Assembly: GCF_001096185.1 (NCBI RefSeq)
Contig: NZ_CRPU01000002.1
Location: 62,001 to 126,000 of the forward strand
Reading direction: 5' to 3'
From: Streptococcus pneumoniae
Lineage (GTDB): Bacteria; Bacillota; Bacilli; Lactobacillales; Streptococcaceae
Length of the DNA stretch: 64,000 bases
Shown here: positions 53,588 to 63,577 of the stretch, piece after piece
How the letters are laid out: each line of letters begins with the position of its first letter
How positions within the stretch are numbered: the first letter of the stretch is position 1
The notes under the pieces: model-generated
The model's input: the letters and a program-made list of their open reading frames with translations, nothing else
Database searches by the model: none
What the model was told of the DNA's origin: nothing
Program-made: the position numbers and the translations under genes

Positions 53588-55563
53588 TCCAAATCGGCAA
53601 GATTTTTGCCGGACGCTATCGGATTGTCAAACAGATTGGTCGAGGAGGCATGGCGGATGTCTACCTAGCCAAAGACTTAATCTTAGATGGGGAAGAAGTG
53701 GCAGTGAAGGTTCTGAGAACCAACTACCAGACAGACCCGATAGCTGTAGCTCGTTTTCAGCGTGAAGCGAGAGCTATGGCAGATTTAGACCATCCTCATA
53801 TCGTTCGGATAACAGATATTGGCGAGGAAGACGGTCAACAGTACCTCGCTATGGAGTATGTGGCTGGACTTGACCTTAAACGCTATATCAAGGAACATTA
53901 TCCTCTTTCTAATGAAGAAGCCGTCCGTATTATGGGACAAATCCTCCTAGCCATGCGCTTGGCTCATACCAGAGGAATTGTTCACCGGGACTTGAAACCT
54001 CAAAACATCCTCTTGACACCAGATGGGACTGTCAAGGTTACAGACTTTGGGATTGCAGTAGCCTTTGCTGAGACGAGTCTGACTCAGACTAACTCGATGC
54101 TGGGTTCAGTTCATTACTTGTCACCAGAGCAGGCGCGTGGTTCGAAGGCGACTGTACAAAGTGATATCTATGCCATGGGGATTATCTTCTATGAGATGCT
54201 GACAGGTCATATTCCTTACGATGGAGATAGTGCGGTGACCATCGCCCTTCAGCATTTCCAGAAACCACTGCCATCGGTTATAGCTGAAAATCCATCTGTG
54301 CCTCAGGCATTGGAGAATGTTGTTATCAAGGCAACTGCTAAGAAATTGACAGATCGTTATAAATCAGTAGCTGAAATGTATGTGGACTTGTCTAGTAGTT
54401 TGTCTTATAATCGTCGTAATGAACCAAAGCTGGTCTTTGACGATGCGACTAAGGCGGACACCAAGACTCTACCAAAAGTATCCCAGAGCACCTTGACTTC
54501 GATTCCTAAGGTTCAAGCGCAGACAGAACACAAACCAATCAAAAAACCAAGCCAGGCTGTGACAGAGGAACCTTACCAACCACAAGCACCGAAAAAACGT
54601 AGATTTAAGATGCGTTACCTGATTTTTTTGGCCAGCATTGTATTGGTGGCAGCTTCTCTTATTTGGATACTATCCAGAACTCCTGCAACCATTGCCATTC
54701 CAGATGTGGCAGGTCAGACAGTTGCGGAGGCCAAGGAAACGCTCAAGAAAGCCAATTTTGAGATTGGTGAGGAGAAGACAGAGGCTAGTGAAAAGGTGGA
54801 AGAAGGGCGGATTATCCGTACAGATCCTGGCGCTGGAACTGGTCGAAAAGAAGGAACTAAAATCAATTTGGTTGTCTCATCAGGCAAACAATCCTTCCAA
54901 ATTAGTAATTATGTAGGTCGGAAATCCTCTGATGTTATTGCGGAATTAAAAGAGAAAAAAGTTCCAGATAATTTGATTAAAATTGAGGAAGAAGAGTCCA
55001 ATGAGAGTGAGGCTGGAACGGTCATGAAGCAAAGTCTACCAGAAGGTACGACCTATGACTTGAGCAAGGCAACTCAAATCGTCTTGACAGTAGCTAAAAA
55101 AGCTACGACGATTCAATTAGGGAACTATATTGGACGGAACTCTACAGAAGTCATCTCAGAACTCAAGCAGAAGAAGGTTCCTGAGAATTTGATTAAGATA
55201 GAGGAAGAAGAGTCCAGCGAAAGCGAACCAGGAACGATTATGAAACAAAGTCCAGGTGCAGGTGTTCCTTATGATTTGAGTAAACCTACTCAAATCGTCT
55301 TGACAGTAGCTAAAAAAGTTACAAGTGTTGCCATGCCGAGCTACATTGGTTCCAGCTTGGAGTTTACTAAGAATAATTTGATTCAAATTGTTGGGATTAA
55401 GGAAGCCAATATAGAAGTTGTAGAAGTGACGAAAGCGCCTGCAGGTAGTGCAGAAGGCATGGTTGTTGAACAAAGTCCTAGAGCAGGTGAAAAGGTAGAC
55501 CTCAATAAGACTAGAGTCAAGATTTCAATCTACAAACCTAAAACAAGTTCAGCTACTCCTTAA
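53584..55563 (+). CDS. stkP: Serine/threonine protein kinase with PASTA repeats
   Basis: StkP senses cell-wall fragments and controls division and wall synthesis. The 659 residues comprise a kinase domain (K42 in VAVKVL, D136 in [11 protein letters not shown]154 in VTDFGIA), a juxtamembrane segment, one span near residue 340-362 ([19 protein letters not shown]) and four extracellular PASTA repeats to the end. PASTA repeats 2 and 3 are unusually alike (both contain [10 protein letters not shown]). Length and layout equal pneumococcal StkP. Confidence 0.97.
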   Translation: MIQIGKIFAGRYRIVKQIGRGGMADVYLAKDLILDGEEVAVKVLRTNYQTDPIAVARFQREARAMADLDHPHIVRITDIGEEDGQQYLAMEYVAGLDLKRYIKEHYPLSNEEAVRIMGQILLAMRLAHTRGIVHRDLKPQNILLTPDGTVKVTDFGIAVAFAETSLTQTNSMLGSVHYLSPEQARGSKATVQSDIYAMGIIFYEMLTGHIPYDGDSAVTIALQHFQKPLPSVIAENPSVPQALENVVIKATAKKLTDRYKSVAEMYVDLSSSLSYNRRNEPKLVFDDATKADTKTLPKVSQSTLTSIPKVQAQTEHKPIKKPSQAVTEEPYQPQAPKKRRFKMRYLIFLASIVLVAASLIWILSRTPATIAIPDVAGQTVAEAKETLKKANFEIGEEKTEASEKVEEGRIIRTDPGAGTGRKEGTKINLVVSSGKQSFQISNYVGRKSSDVIAELKEKKVPDNLIKIEEEESNESEAGTVMKQSLPEGTTYDLSKATQIVLTVAKKATTIQLGNYIGRNSTEVISELKQKKVPENLIKIEEEESSESEPGTIMKQSPGAGVPYDLSKPTQIVLTVAKKVTSVAMPSYIGSSLEFTKNNLIQIVGIKEANIEVVEVTKAPAGSAEGMVVEQSPRAGEKVDLNKTRVKISIYKPKTSSATP

Positions 55564-55592
55564 AATCAGATGGATAATCAAAATGAGTAATC

Positions 55593-55629
55593 AATCTTTG
55601 TCATGATTTCATGGCAAAGATTTTTTTTG
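55593..55629 (+). terminator. stkP terminator
   Basis: AATCTTTG...CAAAGATT with an inner CATG/CATG pair, followed by a run of eight T. Confidence 0.88.
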
Positions 55630-55677
55630 ACTCCAGATTTGTGATAGAATAGAAGGAGTTGATAAAAGGAGGAAAGC

Positions 55678-56436
55678 ATGGAAGAATCAAAAGAATTAAA
55701 TGCCGTTATTGATGTGATTATGTTAGCTGGAACCATTCTCCTCAAAAGTGGTTCAGAGATTCATCGCGTAGAAGATACCATGATTCGTATTGCGCATTCG
55801 CAGGGGATTGTGGATTGTAATGTTCTTGCCATGCCTGCCGCTATATTTTTCTCCATTGAAAATACCAATATTTCGCGTATGAAGCGCGTGACCTCCTCTT
55901 CTTATAACATCGAAAAAGTCTGCGATGTCAACCAGATTTCTCGTCAGTTGGTAGGAGGAAATCTTGATTTAGAGACAGCCTTCAAGCAATTGAAGGCCTT
56001 GCAAGCCCAGCCGCTTCCTTATACTAAGTTGCAGGTAACTTTGGCTGCGACCTTTAGTGCCCCTTTCTTTTCAGTTATGTTTAGTGGAAACATCTACGAC
56101 GCACTTGGGGCAGGAGTGGCGACCTTATTTGGTTTTGCCTTTTCCCTCTATGTGGAAAAGTTTATCCGAATTCCCTTTGTAACAGCCTTTGCTGGAGCCT
56201 TTGTCTTTGGGATGATAGCTCAGTTTTGGGCTCGCTACACAGGCTTTCCCTCAACGGCAGATTTGATTATAGCAGGAGCCGTCATGCCTTTTGTACCAGG
56301 GATTGCCTTGACCAATGCGGTTCGTGATATTATGACCAACCACATAAACTCTGGTATGAGTAAGATGTTTGAATCTCTACTCATTACCCTTGCTTTAGGG
56401 GCAGGAACTTCTGTCGCCTTAGTATTGATGAACTAA
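55678..56436 (+). CDS. Threonine/serine exporter ThrE, N-terminal-domain protein
   Basis: A 252-residue protein with the ThrE-type N-terminal catalytic-like segment (GTILLKSGSEIHRVEDTM, VLAMPAAIFFSIE) and about five membrane spans. In ThrE it forms one polypeptide with the DUF3815 domain encoded by the next gene; here the exporter is split in two adjacent genes separated by one base. Likely role is amino-acid export or homeostasis; substrate inferred from family only. Confidence 0.87.
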   Translation: MEESKELNAVIDVIMLAGTILLKSGSEIHRVEDTMIRIAHSQGIVDCNVLAMPAAIFFSIENTNISRMKRVTSSSYNIEKVCDVNQISRQLVGGNLDLETAFKQLKALQAQPLPYTKLQVTLAATFSAPFFSVMFSGNIYDALGAGVATLFGFAFSLYVEKFIRIPFVTAFAGAFVFGMIAQFWARYTGFPSTADLIIAGAVMPFVPGIALTNAVRDIMTNHINSGMSKMFESLLITLALGAGTSVALVLMN

Positions 56437-56437
56437 T

Positions 56438-56887
56438 ATGACACTAACAACCTTTTTATTACAAGCAGTAGCAAGTCTTCTTGCTATTATCACTTTTCTA
56501 ATCGTACTCAATGTGCAACGCTCTATGCTCTTACCTGGAGGGATTTTGGGCATGGCTGTCTGGCTAATCTATCTCTTGCTCAAGGAACCGACCAATGTTA
56601 TTGTTGCTACCTTCATTGCCGCCATTATCGGTTCATGTGTCAGCCAGATTTTAAGTATTCTTTATAAGACACCTGCCGTGGTCTTTATCTTGGCCATCTT
56701 GGCACCGCTGGTTCCGGGTTATCTTTCTTATCGAACAACTGCCTTTTTTGTGACGGGGGATTATAATAAAGCACTGGCAAGTGCAACATTAGTTGTTATG
56801 CTGGCTTTGGTCATTTCCATTGGAATGGCTAGCGGAACAGTGATTCTTAGACTTTATTCTTACTTACGAAAACAGCATAAAAATTAG
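56438..56887 (+). CDS. Threonine/serine exporter, DUF3815 membrane subunit
   Basis: A 149-residue, highly hydrophobic protein with about five spans (LLQAVASLLAIITFLIVLNV, VIVATFIAAIIGSCVSQI, VFILAILAPLVPGYLSYR). It corresponds to the C-terminal half of ThrE and should form the exporter with the preceding protein. A terminator follows at 56898. Confidence 0.85.
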   Translation: MTLTTFLLQAVASLLAIITFLIVLNVQRSMLLPGGILGMAVWLIYLLLKEPTNVIVATFIAAIIGSCVSQILSILYKTPAVVFILAILAPLVPGYLSYRTTAFFVTGDYNKALASATLVVMLALVISIGMASGTVILRLYSYLRKQHKN

Positions 56888-56897
56888 ATTCATAAGA

Positions 56898-56927
56898 GGC
56901 TTGATTTGGTGAATCAAGTCTTTTTTC
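56898..56927 (+). terminator. Terminator after the ThrE-like pair
   Basis: GGCTTGATT TGGTG AATCAAGTC followed by six T. Confidence 0.85.
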
Positions 56928-56999
56928 TCTCTTTTACTGCCATTTGTGATAAAATAGTAATGAACGATTTTTTACATGAATGATAAAACAGAGGTAAAT

Positions 57000-58172
57000 A
57001 TGACAATCGGTATTGATAAGATTGGTTTTGCGACCAGTCAATATGTCTTGAAATTACAAGACTTAGCAGAAGCGAGGGGAATTGACCCTGAAAAATTAAG
57101 CAAAGGACTCTTGCTCGAGGAATTGAGTATTGCGCCCCTAACTGAGGATATTGTGACCTTGGCGGCCAGTGCGAGTGACTCTATTTTAACCGAGCAAGAA
57201 AGACAAGAAATCGATATGGTCATTGTGGCTACCGAGTCAGGAATTGACCAGAGTAAGGCTGCGGCCGTCTTTGTGCATGGATTGTTGGGGATCCAGCCCT
57301 TTGCTCGTAGTTTCGAGATTAAGGAAGCCTGCTACGGAGCGACAGCTGCCCTCCATTATGCCAAACTGCATGTGGAAAATTCTCCAGAGTCCAAAGTCTT
57401 AGTCATCGCTAGTGACATTGCCAAGTACGGTATTGAAACTCCAGGAGAACCAACTCAGGGTGCTGGAAGTGTAGCCATGTTGATTACACAAAATCCACGC
57501 ATGATGGCCTTTAATAATGACAATGTAGCTCAGACTCGTGACATCATGGATTTCTGGCGTCCAAATTACTCAACAACACCTTATGTAAATGGTGTCTATT
57601 CTACCCAACAATATTTGGATAGTTTGAAAACGACTTGGCTTGAATACCAAAAACGCTATCAGCTTACCTTAGATGATTTTGCGGCTGTTTGTTTCCACTT
57701 GCCTTATCCTAAATTAGCGCTAAAAGGCTTGAAAAAAATCATGGATAAGAGCTTGCCTCAAGAGAAAAAAGACCTCTTACAAAAGCATTTTGATCAGTCT
57801 ATTCTTTACAGTCAAAAGGTGGGGAATATCTATACAGGTTCCCTCTTCCTCGGACTCTTGTCTCTCTTAGAAAATACAGATAGCTTGAAGGCTGGGGATA
57901 AAATCGCCCTTTATAGTTACGGAAGTGGGGCTGTGGCTGAGTTCTTCAGTGGTGAATTGGTTGAAGGATATGAAGCTTATTTGGATAAAGACCGCTTGAA
58001 CAAGCTCAACCAACGAACTGCCCTGTCTGTTGCAGACTATGAAAAGGTCTTCTTTGAGGAAGTAGACTTGGATGAAACAAACTCTGCCCAGTTTGCTGGC
58101 TATGAAAATCAAGATTTTGCCTTGGTTGAAATTGTTGACCACCAACGCCGTTATAGCAAGGTTGAAAAATAA
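57000..58172 (+). CDS. mvaS: Hydroxymethylglutaryl-CoA synthase
   Basis: MvaS condenses acetyl-CoA and acetoacetyl-CoA to HMG-CoA in the mevalonate pathway used by streptococci for isoprenoids. The 390-residue protein has the catalytic cysteine in FEIKEACYGATAALHYA, the glutamate in IVATESGIDQSKAAA and the histidine in CFHLPYPKLALKG. The ATG at 57000 (MTIGIDKIGFAT) follows GAGG; an ATG at 56976 would add eight residues. It shares one base with mvaA. Confidence 0.95.
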   Translation: MTIGIDKIGFATSQYVLKLQDLAEARGIDPEKLSKGLLLEELSIAPLTEDIVTLAASASDSILTEQERQEIDMVIVATESGIDQSKAAAVFVHGLLGIQPFARSFEIKEACYGATAALHYAKLHVENSPESKVLVIASDIAKYGIETPGEPTQGAGSVAMLITQNPRMMAFNNDNVAQTRDIMDFWRPNYSTTPYVNGVYSTQQYLDSLKTTWLEYQKRYQLTLDDFAAVCFHLPYPKLALKGLKKIMDKSLPQEKKDLLQKHFDQSILYSQKVGNIYTGSLFLGLLSLLENTDSLKAGDKIALYSYGSGAVAEFFSGELVEGYEAYLDKDRLNKLNQRTALSVADYEKVFFEEVDLDETNSAQFAGYENQDFALVEIVDHQRRYSKVEK

Positions 58173-59446
58173 TGAAGATAAGTTGGAATGGATTTTCTAA
58201 AAAATCATACCAAGAGCGCCTCGAGTTGTTACAAGCTCAGGCGCTCCTTAGTACTGAAAAACAAACCAGTCTGGAGCAGGATGAACAGATGAGTGTGACT
58301 GTGGCAGACCAGTTGAGTGAGAATGTAGTGGGAACTTTTTCTCTGCCTTATTCGTTGGTTCCAGAGGTCCTCGTCAACGGTCAGGAATACACCATTCCTT
58401 ATGTGACAGAAGAGCCCTCTGTGGTTGCTGCGGCCAGCTATGCCAGCAAAATTATCAAGCGAGCAGGTGGCTTTACTGCTCAAGTGCATGAGCGTCAGAT
58501 GATTGGACAGGTAGCCCTTTATCAAGTTGTTGAACCTGAACAAGCCCAAGAGAAGATTGCCAGCAAGAAAGCAGAACTCTTGGAGCTTGCCAATCAAGCC
58601 TATCCTTCTATCGTTAAACGAGGAGGTGGGGCGCGTGATTTACATGTAGAGCAGATCAAAGGTGAAACGGACTTTCTCGTTGTTTATCTTCATGTCGATA
58701 CCCAGGAAGCCATGGGTGCTAATATGCTCAACACCATGCTGGAGGCCTTGAAACCAGTCTTAGAAGAACTCAGTCAGGGTCAGAGTCTTATGGGGATTCT
58801 TTCTAATTACGCGACCGATTCTCTGGTGACAGCTAGCTGTCGCATCGCCTTTCGCTATTTGAGCCGCCAAAAGGATCAGGGACGAGAAATTGCGGAGAAG
58901 ATAGCTCTGGCTAGCCAGTTTGCGCAGGCTGATCCTTATCGAGCAGCTACCCACAATAAAGGGATTTTTAATGGTATTGATGCCATTTTGATTGCCACTG
59001 GTAATGACTGGCGTGCCATTGAGGCGGGAGATCATGCTTTTGCCAGTCGAAATGGACATTACCAAGGTCTTAGTCAATGGACGCTGGATCTTGAAAGAGA
59101 AGAATTGGTTGGTGAGATGACCCTGCCCATGCCTGTGGCGACCAAGGGTGGCTCTATCGGCCTCAACCCTCGTGTAGCCCTCAGTCATGAACTACTAGGA
59201 AATCCTTCTGCCAAGGAATTAGCACAGCTTATCGTTTCTATCGGACTTGCCCAAAACTTTGCTGCCCTCAAAGCCTTGGTGAGCACAGGAATCCAGCAAG
59301 GCCACATGAAATTGCAGGCTAAATCCTTAGCTCTCCTTGCTGGGGCTAGTGAATCTGAGGTTGCTCTCCTAGTTGAGCGCCTTATAGCTGAGAAAACATT
59401 TAACTTAGAGACAGCCCAGCGTTATCTCGAAAGCTTAAGGTCATAA
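58172..59446 (+). CDS. mvaA: Hydroxymethylglutaryl-CoA reductase
   Basis: MvaA reduces HMG-CoA to mevalonate. The 424 residues match class II (bacterial) enzymes: VTEEPSVVAAASYASK with the catalytic glutamate, TQEAMGANMLN, ATGNDWRAIEAGDHAF with the catalytic aspartate and lysine region, and TKGGSIGLNPRVALS. Its ATG overlaps the mvaS stop. The left end of an IS element begins immediately after its stop codon, so its native terminator is displaced or lost. Confidence 0.95.
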   Translation: MKISWNGFSKKSYQERLELLQAQALLSTEKQTSLEQDEQMSVTVADQLSENVVGTFSLPYSLVPEVLVNGQEYTIPYVTEEPSVVAAASYASKIIKRAGGFTAQVHERQMIGQVALYQVVEPEQAQEKIASKKAELLELANQAYPSIVKRGGGARDLHVEQIKGETDFLVVYLHVDTQEAMGANMLNTMLEALKPVLEELSQGQSLMGILSNYATDSLVTASCRIAFRYLSRQKDQGREIAEKIALASQFAQADPYRAATHNKGIFNGIDAILIATGNDWRAIEAGDHAFASRNGHYQGLSQWTLDLEREELVGEMTLPMPVATKGGSIGLNPRVALSHELLGNPSAKELAQLIVSIGLAQNFAALKALVSTGIQQGHMKLQAKSLALLAGASESEVALLVERLIAEKTFNLETAQRYLESLRS

Positions 59447-59477
59447 AAAGAGTCTGGGACAAAAGTCTCCCATCTCC

Positions 59478-59509
59478 AAAAAAAGCAACGGATTTGCCGT
59501 TGCTTTTTT
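59478..59509. terminator. Terminator in the left end of the IS element
   Basis: AAAAAAGCAACGG ATTTG CCGTTGCTTTTTT; works in both directions. It would stop read-through from mvaA into the transposase gene and may now be the mvaA terminator. Confidence 0.88.
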
Positions 59510-59572
59510 GCATGGTTGCGATAGTCTTGGTAAAATAGAATTGCTTAATAAACCATTTAGAAAGGCTATCCC

Positions 59573-61099
59573 ATGCATATTCACTATAACACAAATCAAA
59601 CAATTTTACCACTAGAAATCAGTTCTTTCTTGCCACAAGACCATCTCGTCTTTACTATTGAAAGAGTGGTAAATACCTTGGAGGATTGTCATTTCCACGC
59701 CTTCTATCATGCCTTTGGTCGCCCGTCTTATCACCCTAAAATGCTTGTATCTGCTCTTCTATTTGCCTATTCACAAGGGATTTTCTCTGGACGAAAAATT
59801 GAAAAAATGATGGTTGAAAATCTGGCTATGCAGTACCTAACAGGACAGTTAGTTGTCAGCTACCGCACCATCAATCGTTTTCGAGTCGCTGAAGGGATGG
59901 AAGAACTCATTCGTAATCTTTTCATCGACCTCAATCTTCGTTTAAAAATGGAAGAATTAGTGACTTTAGATTGTCTGTTTATTGACGGGACTAAGATTGA
60001 AGCTAATGCCAACAAGTATAGTTTTGTGTGGAAGAAAGCGACAGAGAAATTCTCCGCCAAACTTCAAGAACAGATACAGATCTATTTTCAAGAAGAAATC
60101 ACACCCCTTATCCATCAGGCTATTAAGCTGGATGAAGAAGAACCAATTTCTTCAGAGCAGTTGCTTGCATTCGCTCAAGTCCTTGAAGAAGAATTGGACA
60201 AACTGAGCCAAGATATTGAGGAGACACCCGTTAAAGGAAAGGATAAACGTAAAACCCAACGTCGTAAACTTAAGAAAGTCTTGCGTAAAGTCAAGGATGA
60301 TTTTTCAGTACGTACTGAAAAATATGAGAGCTATCAGGAGATATTTGAAGGGCGTAACAGTTTTTCCAAAACCGATCCAGATGCCACTTTTATGCGCATG
60401 AAGGAAGATCATATGAAAAATGGCCAACTCAAGGCTGCTTATAATCTTCAAATCGCTACGGAAAACCAATTTGTTCTTCACTATGATGTCTTTTCAAATC
60501 CGACAGATACCAAGACTCTTCTCCCCTTCCTTGAAACCTATCCGCATGACTTGAAGACAGTTGTCGCAGATGCTGGATATGGAAGTGAAGAGAACCTCCT
60601 TCGTTTAGATGAAAAGCAGGTAAACCATCTGATTAAATATGCCGTGTTTGATAAGGAACAAAAGAGAAGGTATAAACAGTCAGCTAAAAACTTATCGAAT
60701 TGGCACTATAATGACAAGGAGGATAGCTACACACATCCTGATAGCTGGTGCTATCGTTTTCACCATACCAAACATCAGAAAACACAGACGGACTTTCAAC
60801 AGGAAATCAAGGTTTACTATGCTGATGAACCTAAATCAGCCCCTCAAAAGGGACTGTATATGAACGAACGCTATCAAAACTTGAAAGCTAAAGAATGTCA
60901 GGCGCTTTTATCTCCTGAAGGTAGACAGATTTTCGCTCAACGTAAGATTGATGTGGAACCTGTCTTTGGGCAGATAAAGGCTTGTTTGGGTTACAAGAGA
61001 TGTAATCTGAGGGGCAAGCGTCAAGTGAGAATTGACATGGGATTGGTACTTATGGCTAATAACCTCTTAAAATACAATAAGAGAACGACTCAAAATTAA
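59573..61099 (+). CDS. IS1182-family transposase
   Basis: A 508-residue DDE transposase. The N-terminal region (FHAFYHAFGRPSYHPKMLVS, YRTINRFR) is DNA-binding; catalytic residues are the Asp in CLFIDGTKIEANANKY, the Asp in TVVADAGYGSEENL and the Glu in KIDVEPVFGQIKACLGYKR. The frame is uninterrupted, with AGAAAGG before the ATG, so the element may still move. Confidence 0.92.
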   Translation: MHIHYNTNQTILPLEISSFLPQDHLVFTIERVVNTLEDCHFHAFYHAFGRPSYHPKMLVSALLFAYSQGIFSGRKIEKMMVENLAMQYLTGQLVVSYRTINRFRVAEGMEELIRNLFIDLNLRLKMEELVTLDCLFIDGTKIEANANKYSFVWKKATEKFSAKLQEQIQIYFQEEITPLIHQAIKLDEEEPISSEQLLAFAQVLEEELDKLSQDIEETPVKGKDKRKTQRRKLKKVLRKVKDDFSVRTEKYESYQEIFEGRNSFSKTDPDATFMRMKEDHMKNGQLKAAYNLQIATENQFVLHYDVFSNPTDTKTLLPFLETYPHDLKTVVADAGYGSEENLLRLDEKQVNHLIKYAVFDKEQKRRYKQSAKNLSNWHYNDKEDSYTHPDSWCYRFHHTKHQKTQTDFQQEIKVYYADEPKSAPQKGLYMNERYQNLKAKECQALLSPEGRQIFAQRKIDVEPVFGQIKACLGYKRCNLRGKRQVRIDMGLVLMANNLLKYNKRTTQN

Positions 61100-61137
61100 A
61101 AAGCTAGAGTTCCGCAATTGGAAATCTCTAGCTTTTT
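61098..61137. terminator. Terminator at the right end of the IS element
   Basis: AAAAAGCTAGAG ... CTCTAGCTTTTT, a 12-base-pair stem with T and A tracts, also placed to end the minus-strand scrB-scrR transcript. Confidence 0.88.
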
Positions 61138-61176
61138 GTGGTCGAGAACTATTTTGTCTCAGGCTCTTTCTTGTGT

Positions 61177-62142
61177 TTAAATACTTTTTCCTGGTAATAA
61201 TGTAACTGGTAAAAAGTAACCAGTTGTTGCGACTTCCTTGCCTTCAATCTTTTGCAAGAGTAGATCAACAGTGAGGCAGGCAATCTCTTCCAAAGGTTGC
61301 TTGATAGTAGCCAGTTGGGGGTAGTAATTCTCGATAAAGTAGGTCCCATCATATCCGATGACCTTGAGCTCTTCAGGGACAGAAATACCCAGTTCTTGAG
61401 CAATTTTAATGACCAGAATAGCTGTCAAATCATCTGAAGCAAAAATGGCATCTGGTCTTTGTCGAGTCAAGATATTCTTGATTTCCATTTCTTTTCTGAC
61501 AGGAGAAAAGTCACTGGAAACATTGATAATAGGAGCTTTTGGAAGTACGGATGCAAAACCAGCGTGGCGTAGTCCAGTTGGCGAATTAGAATTGTCATTC
61601 CCTGTAATCATGATGATAGACTGGGCACCTGTCTTAACCAAAGTCTGGGCAGCAAGAACCCCACCAGCATAGTTGTCAGAGGAAACGACAGGAATGTCTG
61701 GTGACAAGTTTCGGTCAAAGGAAATAATCGGCGCTGTCACGCGATTGTAGTCTTCGATTCCCAAGTTGTGACTACCAGAAATGATGCCGTCTACCTGATT
61801 GGCTTCCAACATTTCGATGTATTCGCGTTCCTTTTCAGAATCGTGCTCACTGTTGCAGATGATGGTCTTATAACCATTTTTGAAGAGTTGGTGTTCCAGC
61901 TTATCGATCAATTCTGCATAGAAAACGTTAGAAATATTGGGGAAAATCAAACCGATTAACTTAGCTGATTTTCCTTGTAGACTGCGAGCTAGGTTGTTGG
62001 GTTTATAGCCCAGTTCTCGCATGGCTTCATTGACCTTTTGAATGGTTTTTTCAGATAGATAGCCTTTTTTATTGATAACCCGAGAAACGGTAGTAGGGCT
62101 GACGCCTGCAAGTTTGGCGACATCAGTTAGTTTTGCGACCAT
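61177..62142 (-). CDS. scrR: Sucrose operon repressor (LacI family)
   Basis: A 321-residue LacI-type repressor. The N-terminal helix-turn-helix is KLTDVAKLAGVSPTTVSRVI followed by the hinge NNLARSLQGKS; the rest is a sugar-binding periplasmic-protein-like domain. It is transcribed after scrB, overlapping it by 20 bases, and should repress scrA and scrB in the absence of sucrose or its derivative. The IS element ends only 8 bases beyond its stop codon. Confidence 0.95.
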   Translation of the reverse strand: MVAKLTDVAKLAGVSPTTVSRVINKKGYLSEKTIQKVNEAMRELGYKPNNLARSLQGKSAKLIGLIFPNISNVFYAELIDKLEHQLFKNGYKTIICNSEHDSEKEREYIEMLEANQVDGIISGSHNLGIEDYNRVTAPIISFDRNLSPDIPVVSSDNYAGGVLAAQTLVKTGAQSIIMITGNDNSNSPTGLRHAGFASVLPKAPIINVSSDFSPVRKEMEIKNILTRQRPDAIFASDDLTAILVIKIAQELGISVPEELKVIGYDGTYFIENYYPQLATIKQPLEEIACLTVDLLLQKIEGKEVATTGYFLPVTLLPGKSI

Positions 62143-63577
62143 AATCTAATTCATAGTAAGTTCCAGTTGGGTTTCCAGATTTAATCAGGATCCCATTTTG
62201 GTCCGCATGTGGGAAGACACGACCAGAAAATACTTTTTCTCCTTTATCGATGAAAATTTCAAAGACAGAGTTATCGATAAAGATTGTAGCAGTAGTAGCC
62301 TGATTCTCGATAGGGCAAGAACGTGTAGTTCCAAATTCTTGGGCATACTGTTCTCCAGCCTGGCTACGATCCACTGTCACTTGACCATTTACAAGGTCAA
62401 AGTTGATGGAAAGTCCCTTGTCTTCTTGATCAGCAAGTAAGACAATCTCGCTCTGGCTATTAGTTTCCAAGCTGAGTTCAAGTTCGTAAGTGTTCTTAGT
62501 TTGGGCACGATTTGAGAAGGCTTCTTCAGAGGCACGAAGGTCCTTGACAGCTGCGACTGGGAATTGGTAGAGTTTACCGTCTTTGATAGTGAGTTCTTTG
62601 ACCAAAGAGAAGGTTCCTTGGTGGTCAAAACGGTCAGATGGATATGAAACATCAGGCAAGCCAAGCCAGCTAACAGCTAGAGCACGTCCATCAGGAGCGT
62701 TGAAGGCTTGAGTTGCATAGGCTTCGAAACCATAGTCCATGTTTTGAAGTTGAGATACATCTACCATTTTGGCATTTTCAGGGTCAAAGGAAGCCCCAAT
62801 CTTATACATATTTGGATAGATATTATCGTAGTTTAGAACCTTCTTATCCAATCCCTGTGGGCAGTAGAGAAGGACAGGTTGCTCCCCTACAAAGACCAGA
62901 TTTGGGCATTCCATCATGTAGGCAGTGCGGTCGTTAGCAAAGTCAAGGTCGCCAACGGCTTGCCAGTTTGTGTAGTCGTTGTCTACAGACTTGTAGAGAC
63001 GGACGAAGCCTTTTTTCTCCAAGTCCTGTCCACCGACGATAGCATAGTATTGGCCCTTGAAGTTAAAAATTTGCGGATCACGGAAGTGATCAGTAGAGTC
63101 AGCTGGCTGGTCAATCAAGATATTATCAATCTTGGTAATCTTGCCATCCTTATCCATCAAAGCCCCAATCTGGTATGGGTGACGGATCCAGTTTTCATCG
63201 CGGACATTTCCTGTATAAAATAGGAACAAGTTATCACCAAACTGCATGGCAGAACCAGAATAGGCACCGTGACTATCTAATGGAGTATCAGGTAAAACTT
63301 TGACTCCAGTTTCTGTGAAGTGAACCAAGTCCTCACTTTCCAATTGCACCCAAGATTTCAAACCGTGGGCTGCACCAAAAGGAAAGTTCTGATAAAAAAC
63401 AATCCATTTCCCATCAAAGTAAGAAAAGCCATTTGGGTCGTTGAGAAGTCCTGTTTTTGGCTCAACATGGTAATGAGTATGCCATGGAGATTGTGCCATA
63501 TTTTCTTTTATATGTTGAATTTCTTCTTGCGTCCAATCTTGATAAAGTCTGTAACGACGCTCAGTTGTCCATTCCAT
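62123..63577 (-). CDS. scrB: Sucrose-6-phosphate hydrolase (GH32)
   Basis: Cleaves sucrose-6-phosphate from the PTS into glucose-6-phosphate and fructose. The 484-residue protein has the three GH32 motifs: LLNDPNGFSYF (nucleophile Asp), FRDPQIF and MECPNLVF (acid/base Glu), and a C-terminal beta-sandwich (FIDNSVFEIFIDKGEKVFS). No signal peptide. Also called sacA. Divergent from scrA. Confidence 0.96.
   Translation of the reverse strand: MEWTTERRYRLYQDWTQEEIQHIKENMAQSPWHTHYHVEPKTGLLNDPNGFSYFDGKWIVFYQNFPFGAAHGLKSWVQLESEDLVHFTETGVKVLPDTPLDSHGAYSGSAMQFGDNLFLFYTGNVRDENWIRHPYQIGALMDKDGKITKIDNILIDQPADSTDHFRDPQIFNFKGQYYAIVGGQDLEKKGFVRLYKSVDNDYTNWQAVGDLDFANDRTAYMMECPNLVFVGEQPVLLYCPQGLDKKVLNYDNIYPNMYKIGASFDPENAKMVDVSQLQNMDYGFEAYATQAFNAPDGRALAVSWLGLPDVSYPSDRFDHQGTFSLVKELTIKDGKLYQFPVAAVKDLRASEEAFSNRAQTKNTYELELSLETNSQSEIVLLADQEDKGLSINFDLVNGQVTVDRSQAGEQYAQEFGTTRSCPIENQATTATIFIDNSVFEIFIDKGEKVFSGRVFPHADQNGILIKSGNPTGTYYELDYGRKTN

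Larger units (their letters stand above)
59447..61169 (+). mobile_element. IS1182-family insertion sequence
   Basis: A 1.72-kb element. Left end AAAGAGTCTGGGACAAAA (59447-59464) and right end TTTTGTCTCAGGCTCTTT (61152-61169) are inverted repeats with 16 of 18 matches. Inside are one transposase gene, its promoter (TTGCAT at 59508, 17-base spacer, TAAAAT at 59531-59536) and a terminator at each side (59478-59509 and 61098-61137). No clear target duplication is seen. The gene appears intact. Confidence 0.85.
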
